Below the pieces are notes generated by a model. That model had not been told where the DNA came from, ran no database searches, and worked only from the letters and a program-made list of their open reading frames with translations. Positions 60,901 to 64,000 of a stretch of DNA of 64,000 nt are shown here, piece by piece; within the stretch, counting starts at the first letter, position 1; every line of letters begins with the position of its first letter. The position numbers and the translations under genes were made by a program. The stretch spans positions 1 through 64,000 of the forward strand of contig NZ_WPNZ01000027.1 in NCBI RefSeq assembly GCF_009755605.1, written 5' to 3'. This DNA is from Streptomyces typhae (GTDB lineage: Bacteria > Actinomycetota > Actinomycetes > Streptomycetales > Streptomycetaceae).

Positions 60901-61708
60901 TCGCACCGGCTGCTGCGCCGGTGACCGCACCGGAGGCCGCCCCCGCTGCCACACCAGTGACCACGCCCGCAGCCGGGCCTGAGACGGCGGCCGCTCCCGC
61001 GCTCACACCGGCGGCCGCGCCCGTGACCGCGCCGACGGCCGCTCCCACGGTCACGCCCGGGGCCGCGCCGGAAGCCGTCCCCGCCAGCACACCGGCGGGA
61101 GTCCCGGGCACCGCCTCGGTGGTCGTCCCGGCGCCCCGCGCGAGCGGAGCGCCGTCCTCGGTTCCGGCGCCCGCGCCTGCGTCACCCGGTACGGGCACGC
61201 CCCGCACGGCCGCCCTGGTCTCAACTGCCCCGCTCCGTAAGGCCGGTGCGGCGACCGGCTCCGCGGCACCGTCCGTCTCGTCCCTGCCCGGCCACGGCGC
61301 ATCGCGCCCGTCCGGGCCCCGTCGTTCCTCTTCGGCACTCGCCGTCACGCCAGCCTCCGCCGGGACCACCGTTTCGCGACATCCGGTTCCCCGCACGGGC
61401 ACGCCTCGACCGCCCGGCTCCGGTCCCTCACCAGAAGCCCTACCCCGTAGAGCCGTTGCTTCCTCCTGTGCGACGTCATCGGGGCCGGAAACGGCCGTCC
61501 GACCCGGCCCGAGGTGCTCGTTCAGGCCAACGCCCGAGGTCCAGGCGCGCTCGCGGGGCCGGAACTCGGGCGTCCCACCGGCTCGCGCGACCCGCGCGTC
61601 CCCGGGGCCGCGACCGGCGTCGCCCGTGTGGTCGCGCCGCCCGCCGAGCAGGCGACGCAGGCGCGACCGCAGCCATGAGTCCGGGGCGACGCTCTCGGTC
61701 GGTTCCAT
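57941..61708 (-). CDS. rmdB: Membrane GGDEF-EAL c-di-GMP phosphodiesterase (RmdB-like) with Gly/Ala repeat
   Basis: A 1255-aa protein from the ATG at 61708 (MEPTESVAPD; GAGGGA upstream). Residues 1-190 are charged and low-complexity. About 190-445 is a run of short G-x-x-x units of Ala, Gly, Val, Thr and Pro. Several membrane helices follow (about 565-770), then GGDEF near 879 (RLGGDEFAVLL; the inhibition site reads RGAE, not RxxD) and EAL near 1006 (LEALVRW) with intact DDFGTGYSSLVHL, LKIDRSFVARL and VAEGVEDDETW. The EAL set is complete, so it should hydrolyse c-di-GMP. The place next to ligA and gatC suggests the RmdB orthologue; the symbol rests on that synteny from memory. The repeat is probably not a feature of other RmdB proteins. 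Confidence 0.85.
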   Translation of the reverse strand: MEPTESVAPDSWLRSRLRRLLGGRRDHTGDAGRGPGDARVARAGGTPEFRPRERAWTSGVGLNEHLGPGRTAVSGPDDVAQEEATALRGRASGEGPEPGGRGVPVRGTGCRETVVPAEAGVTASAEEERRGPDGRDAPWPGRDETDGAAEPVAAPALRSGAVETRAAVRGVPVPGDAGAGAGTEDGAPLARGAGTTTEAVPGTPAGVLAGTASGAAPGVTVGAAVGAVTGAAAGVSAGAAAVSGPAAGVVTGVAAGAASGAVTGAAAGASAGAVSGVTAGATSGPAAGAVTGVTAGAATGATAGAPSSAPAGPVMGVPAGPAMGDPTGPVMGVPAGPAMGDPTGPATGAPTGIAEGAVAGVTAGAATGAATDPPAGATTGVAAGAVTGMAAGATTGVTTGTVTGMTTGAVTGAVTGAVTGAVTGAVGGVAAGAVAGAGAVGGPGAARRGAADGGAGPAAVRAAAPGAGGGGDAAFGRGAAPGGGTAAGGGDAAGARAVATGVGGAGDGTAGRGAARPGAGTDTTGGGVRRGLWRGGRGADVRGTDSRTQGIDGGGVDGDDDEDDRGGWQLLPAAVVAAAAVVLGTGFFHAFTGGHALFPSGTVGWSLAILTGLIVGHLVALGRDRWWGGTGSGGALTVAVLLLYGWMPAGMVSLTVVVLVGVARRHRWRQGVLHGAVDILGIGAGALTMAAFGTAPSADSPWNPESWDLYTAPEVALVAVAYLAVTRVLLWYVHAPRTGALPTVTRTALVRQSLLGVALLGIAPLICVVAMSLPLLLPLFTIPLVALDSTLWIARARAEEQLRDPLTGLPNRQWLLERTWTALDDAERIGARSALMLIDMDRFRSVNDTLGHLAGDRLLLQIADRLRLALPRGAEAARLGGDEFAVLLPVADSTTSATRVARSLVAALGSPLDLDGLTLVLEASAGLAVFPDHALDAEGLLRRADVAMYQAKRDRTGVEVYESKRDSNTPDRLGLLGDLRRALDAGDVELHYQPKVRFDGQVAGLEALVRWVHPERGKVPPDEFIAIAESSGLMPHLTEYVLESALAQVAKWRAQGLYVPVAVNVSPRDVHTPGFAGAVAARLARHGVPPGALQLEITEHVLLEDPQRAADTLAGLTGHGVKMSLDDFGTGYSSLVHLRRLPVSELKIDRSFVARLAVDNEDAEIVRCTVDLAHSLGLLVVAEGVEDDETWERLRDMGCDAVQGWLVAAAMPPSETTAWLRTRGERGWHRPVAAPDASAPQPPDPAPSSPSRAIQ
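60400..61145 (-). repeat. In-frame coding repeats of the RmdB-like gene
   Basis: Short repeats all kept in frame: at least four 12-nt copies (GGTGACCGCGCC) at about 60440-60487, and two exact 48-nt direct copies at 60683-60730 and 60731-60778 encoding a 16-residue unit (AGPVMGVPAGPAMGDP with TG). Many variants of ACxGCxCCxGxGGT follow. The Gly/Ala/Thr/Val-rich product covers about 250 residues. Confidence 0.85.
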
Positions 61709-61966
61709 ACCCGTCCCTCTCACAGCCGGCGATGCACACGCCACGCAGCAGCACGCGGACTTGAAGATCCTTGGGCAGCCGCGTCCGAAACCTTCCCCGG
61801 CTCTCGGCAAGCAGGAGATACCCCATCCGCAGCGGGGCACGGCAGGCGCACCCCTCAACAGTAGGCCGCAGAGGGCTTCCACGGGCAGCGGTCGCCTACG
61901 GTTGCCCGAATGCGCCCCGGCCACCCGTATGCATCTGATATGCGCTGAACGGGTGGCCTTCAACCG

Positions 61967-64000
61967 CTATTCTTCGGTCGGAAGTGCGGCCTCCCGAGCC
62001 GCCTCCGCCCCTTGTTCGAGCAGGACCGCGAAGCCGTCCTCATCGAGAACGGGGACCTTCAGTTGCATCGCCTTGTCGTACTTCGAACCGGGGTTGTCAC
62101 CCACTACGACGAATCCGGTCTTCTTTGAAACGGAACCGGTGACTTTCGCTCCGCGGCTCTGCAGCGCCTCTTTCGCGCCGTCCCGGGTGTGGTTCTGGAG
62201 CGTTCCCGTGACGACGACGGTGAGTCCCTGGAGGGGGCGCGGCGCATCGTCCTCTCCCCCGCCGGCCTCCTCCATCCGGACTCCGGCGGCCCGCCACTTG
62301 CGCAGGATCTCGCGGTGCCAGTCCTCGGCGAACCACTGCTTGAGGGAGGCGGCGATGGTGCCGCCGACTCCGTCGACGGCAGCCAGTTCCTGCTCCGTGG
62401 CCTGCTCGATCCGGTCGATGGAGCGGAACTCGCGGGCCAGCGCCTCGGCCGCGACCGGCCCGACGTGGCGGATGGAGAGGCCGGTGAGGATCCGGGCGAG
62501 GGGCCGCTCCTTGGCGGCGGCGATGTTCTCCAGCATGGACAGGGTGTTCTTCTTCGGCTCGCCCTGCTGGTTGGCGAAGAAGGTCACCACCTTCTCCTCG
62601 CCGGTCTTCGGGTCCCGCTTCGGCAGTCCCGAGTCCTGGTCGAGGACGTAGGACTTGATGGGGAGCAGTTCCTCGACCTTCAGGTCGAAGATGTCGCCCT
62701 CGTCGGCGACGGGCGGCGTGCCGGGCTCCAGCGGGTCGCTGAGCGCGGCGGCGGCGACATAGCCGAAGTTCTCGATGTCCAGGCACTTGCGGCCGGCCAG
62801 ATAGAACAGGCGCTCACGGATCTGGTCCCGGCAGGTCCGGCCGTTCGGGCAGCGGAGGTCGATGTCGCCCTCCTTCTGGGCCGCCAGGGCGGTGCCGCAG
62901 GAGGGGCACTCGGTGGGCATCTCGAACTCGCGCTCGCTGCCGTCGCGCAGGTCGACGACGGGGCCGAGGATCTCCGGGATGACGTCCCCCGCCTTGCGCA
63001 GCACCACCGTGTCACCGATGAGGATGCCCTTGGCCTTGACCACGTCCTGGTTGTGCAGTGTGGCGAACTCGACCTCGGAGCCCGCCACGGTGACGGGCTC
63101 CACCTGCGCGTACGGGGTGACGCGGCCGGTGCGGCCGACGCCCACGCGAATGTTGACCAGCTTGGTGTTGACCTCCTCCGGGGCGTACTTCCACGCGATG
63201 GCCCAGCGGGGGGCGCGCGAGGTGGAGCCGAGGCGGCCCTGGAGGGGGATCTCGTCGAGCTTGACGACGACGCCGTCGATCTCGTGCTCCACGGAGTGGC
63301 GGTTCTTGCCGTAGTACGTGACGAAGTCGCGGACGCCGTCGAGGCCGTCCACCACCTTGCTGTGCCTGGTGGTGGGCAGGCCCCACTCGCGCAGCAGGTC
63401 GTACGCCTGCGAGAGGCGATCGATGTCGAAGCCCTCCCGGGCGCCGATGCCGTGCACCACCATGTGCAGCGGGCGGGTCGCCGTGACCCGCGGGTCCTTC
63501 TGGCGCAGGGAGCCCGCCGCGGCGTTGCGCGGGTTGGCGAAGGGCTTGTCGCCCGCCGCGACCAGGCGCTCGTTCAGTCCCTGGAACTTCTCCATCGGGA
63601 AGAAGACCTCGCCGCGGATCTCCACGAGCGCCGGGACGCGGTCGCCCCGCAGCCGCTCGGGGATGTCCGCGATCGTGCGGACGTTGGGCGTGATGTCCTC
63701 GCCCGTGCGGCCGTCGCCGCGGGTCGCCGCGCGGGTCAGCCTGCCGTTCTCGTACGTCAGGTTGACCGCGAGGCCGTCGACCTTCAGCTCGCACAGGAAG
63801 TGGTGCTCGCTGGTGCCCACCTCCTTGGCCACGCGCTCGGCCCAGCCGGCCAGCTCCTCGTCGTCGAAGGCGTTGTCCAGGGACAGCATCCGCTCGCGGT
63901 GCTCCACGGAGGTGAACTCCGTCTCGTACGCCCCGGCGACCTTCTGGGTCGGGGAGTCCGGCGTGCGCAGCTCCGGATGGCGCTCCTCCAGGGCCTCCAG
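61967..64000 (-). CDS. ligA: NAD-dependent DNA ligase, 5' part missing
   Basis: 678 codons lie in the window; the gene continues beyond 64000, so the N-terminal ~60 residues (Ia domain) are absent. Adenylation centre: CELKVDGLAVNL with the KxDG Lys, then RGDGRTGEDITPN. The OB fold is followed by the Cys4 zinc finger (CPSCGTALA... RCPNGRTC), helix-hairpin-helix repeats (ILTGLSIRHVGPVAAEALAR, AVDGVGGTIAASLKQW) and a C-terminal BRCT domain (LTVVVTGTLQNHTRDGAKEA, VVVGDNPGSKYDKAMQL). The essential replicative ligase is expected, since no paralogue is seen here. It ends 259 bp before the start of the RmdB-like gene, which has a separate promoter region. Confidence 0.97.
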   Translation of the reverse strand: MEALEERHPELRTPDSPTQKVAGAYETEFTSVEHRERMLSLDNAFDDEELAGWAERVAKEVGTSEHHFLCELKVDGLAVNLTYENGRLTRAATRGDGRTGEDITPNVRTIADIPERLRGDRVPALVEIRGEVFFPMEKFQGLNERLVAAGDKPFANPRNAAAGSLRQKDPRVTATRPLHMVVHGIGAREGFDIDRLSQAYDLLREWGLPTTRHSKVVDGLDGVRDFVTYYGKNRHSVEHEIDGVVVKLDEIPLQGRLGSTSRAPRWAIAWKYAPEEVNTKLVNIRVGVGRTGRVTPYAQVEPVTVAGSEVEFATLHNQDVVKAKGILIGDTVVLRKAGDVIPEILGPVVDLRDGSEREFEMPTECPSCGTALAAQKEGDIDLRCPNGRTCRDQIRERLFYLAGRKCLDIENFGYVAAAALSDPLEPGTPPVADEGDIFDLKVEELLPIKSYVLDQDSGLPKRDPKTGEEKVVTFFANQQGEPKKNTLSMLENIAAAKERPLARILTGLSIRHVGPVAAEALAREFRSIDRIEQATEQELAAVDGVGGTIAASLKQWFAEDWHREILRKWRAAGVRMEEAGGGEDDAPRPLQGLTVVVTGTLQNHTRDGAKEALQSRGAKVTGSVSKKTGFVVVGDNPGSKYDKAMQLKVPVLDEDGFAVLLEQGAEAAREAALPTEE

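Noticed and set aside
60400..61145. CRISPR-like array
   Set aside because: Repeats are contiguous, degenerate and in frame with a c-di-GMP enzyme; there are no unique spacers and no cas genes.

Overview
This is chromosomal DNA from a high-GC actinomycete, almost certainly a Streptomyces. The evidence is very high G+C, third codon positions nearly all G or C, frequent GTG starts, ATGA/GTGA-coupled gene pairs, twin-arginine secreted enzymes, a LAL-type LuxR regulator, a DasR/chitinase-type promoter, the leader peptide MRTRILVLGKRVG in front of ilvB, and the short interspersed palindromes typical of this genus. From memory, the gene order resembles the conserved core segment of Streptomyces chromosomes running from accB to ligA. 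That comparison was not computed. No prophage, integrase, transposase, CRISPR array, tRNA or rRNA was seen.

Layout. 1-5.6 kb: the 5' part of an acyl-CoA carboxylase beta chain, a DUF4097 protein, a ribbon-helix-helix regulator with operator repeats in its own promoter, a YceI protein and two membrane or secreted proteins of unknown function. 5.6-7.9 kb: nested palindromic repeats and cimA behind a peptide-leader attenuator. 7.9-10.2 kb: two coupled secreted beta-propeller proteins. 10.4-14.5 kb: an operon for a fused gamma-beta urease subunit, an atypical urease alpha subunit, agmatine deiminase and a TetR regulator, with a duplicated 19-bp operator in front. 14.6-18.3 kb: a chitinase, ilvE and leuB. 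18.5-26.7 kb: a Tat-exported phosphatase, a LysR/oxidoreductase pair, an AAC(2')-I-like acetyltransferase, a coupled three-gene lipid cluster and a nitroreductase. 26.8-30.8 kb: the proline catabolic genes and their PucR-type regulator.

30.9-36.7 kb: serA, ilvC, ilvN and ilvB, the last behind a second attenuator. 36.7-44 kb: a membrane GGDEF protein with a broken EAL domain, a 2-hydroxyacid dehydrogenase, an aldo/keto reductase and a lipoprotein of the PQQ sugar dehydrogenase family. 44-54 kb: a DUF6191 protein, a 1059-aa LAL regulator, small proteins, an acetyltransferase, an MMPL transporter and a Tat-exported phospholipase C. 54.2-64 kb: gatB, a small membrane protein, gatA and gatC in one operon, an RmdB-like GGDEF/EAL protein with a long Gly/Ala repeat, and ligA running off the window end.

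How the genes work together: cimA, ilvBN, ilvC, ilvE and leuB cover most of branched-chain amino acid synthesis, and two of these units share one attenuation design. The two c-di-GMP proteins look complementary, one a likely synthase and one a likely phosphodiesterase. The least explained unit is the urease-like/agmatine deiminase operon.
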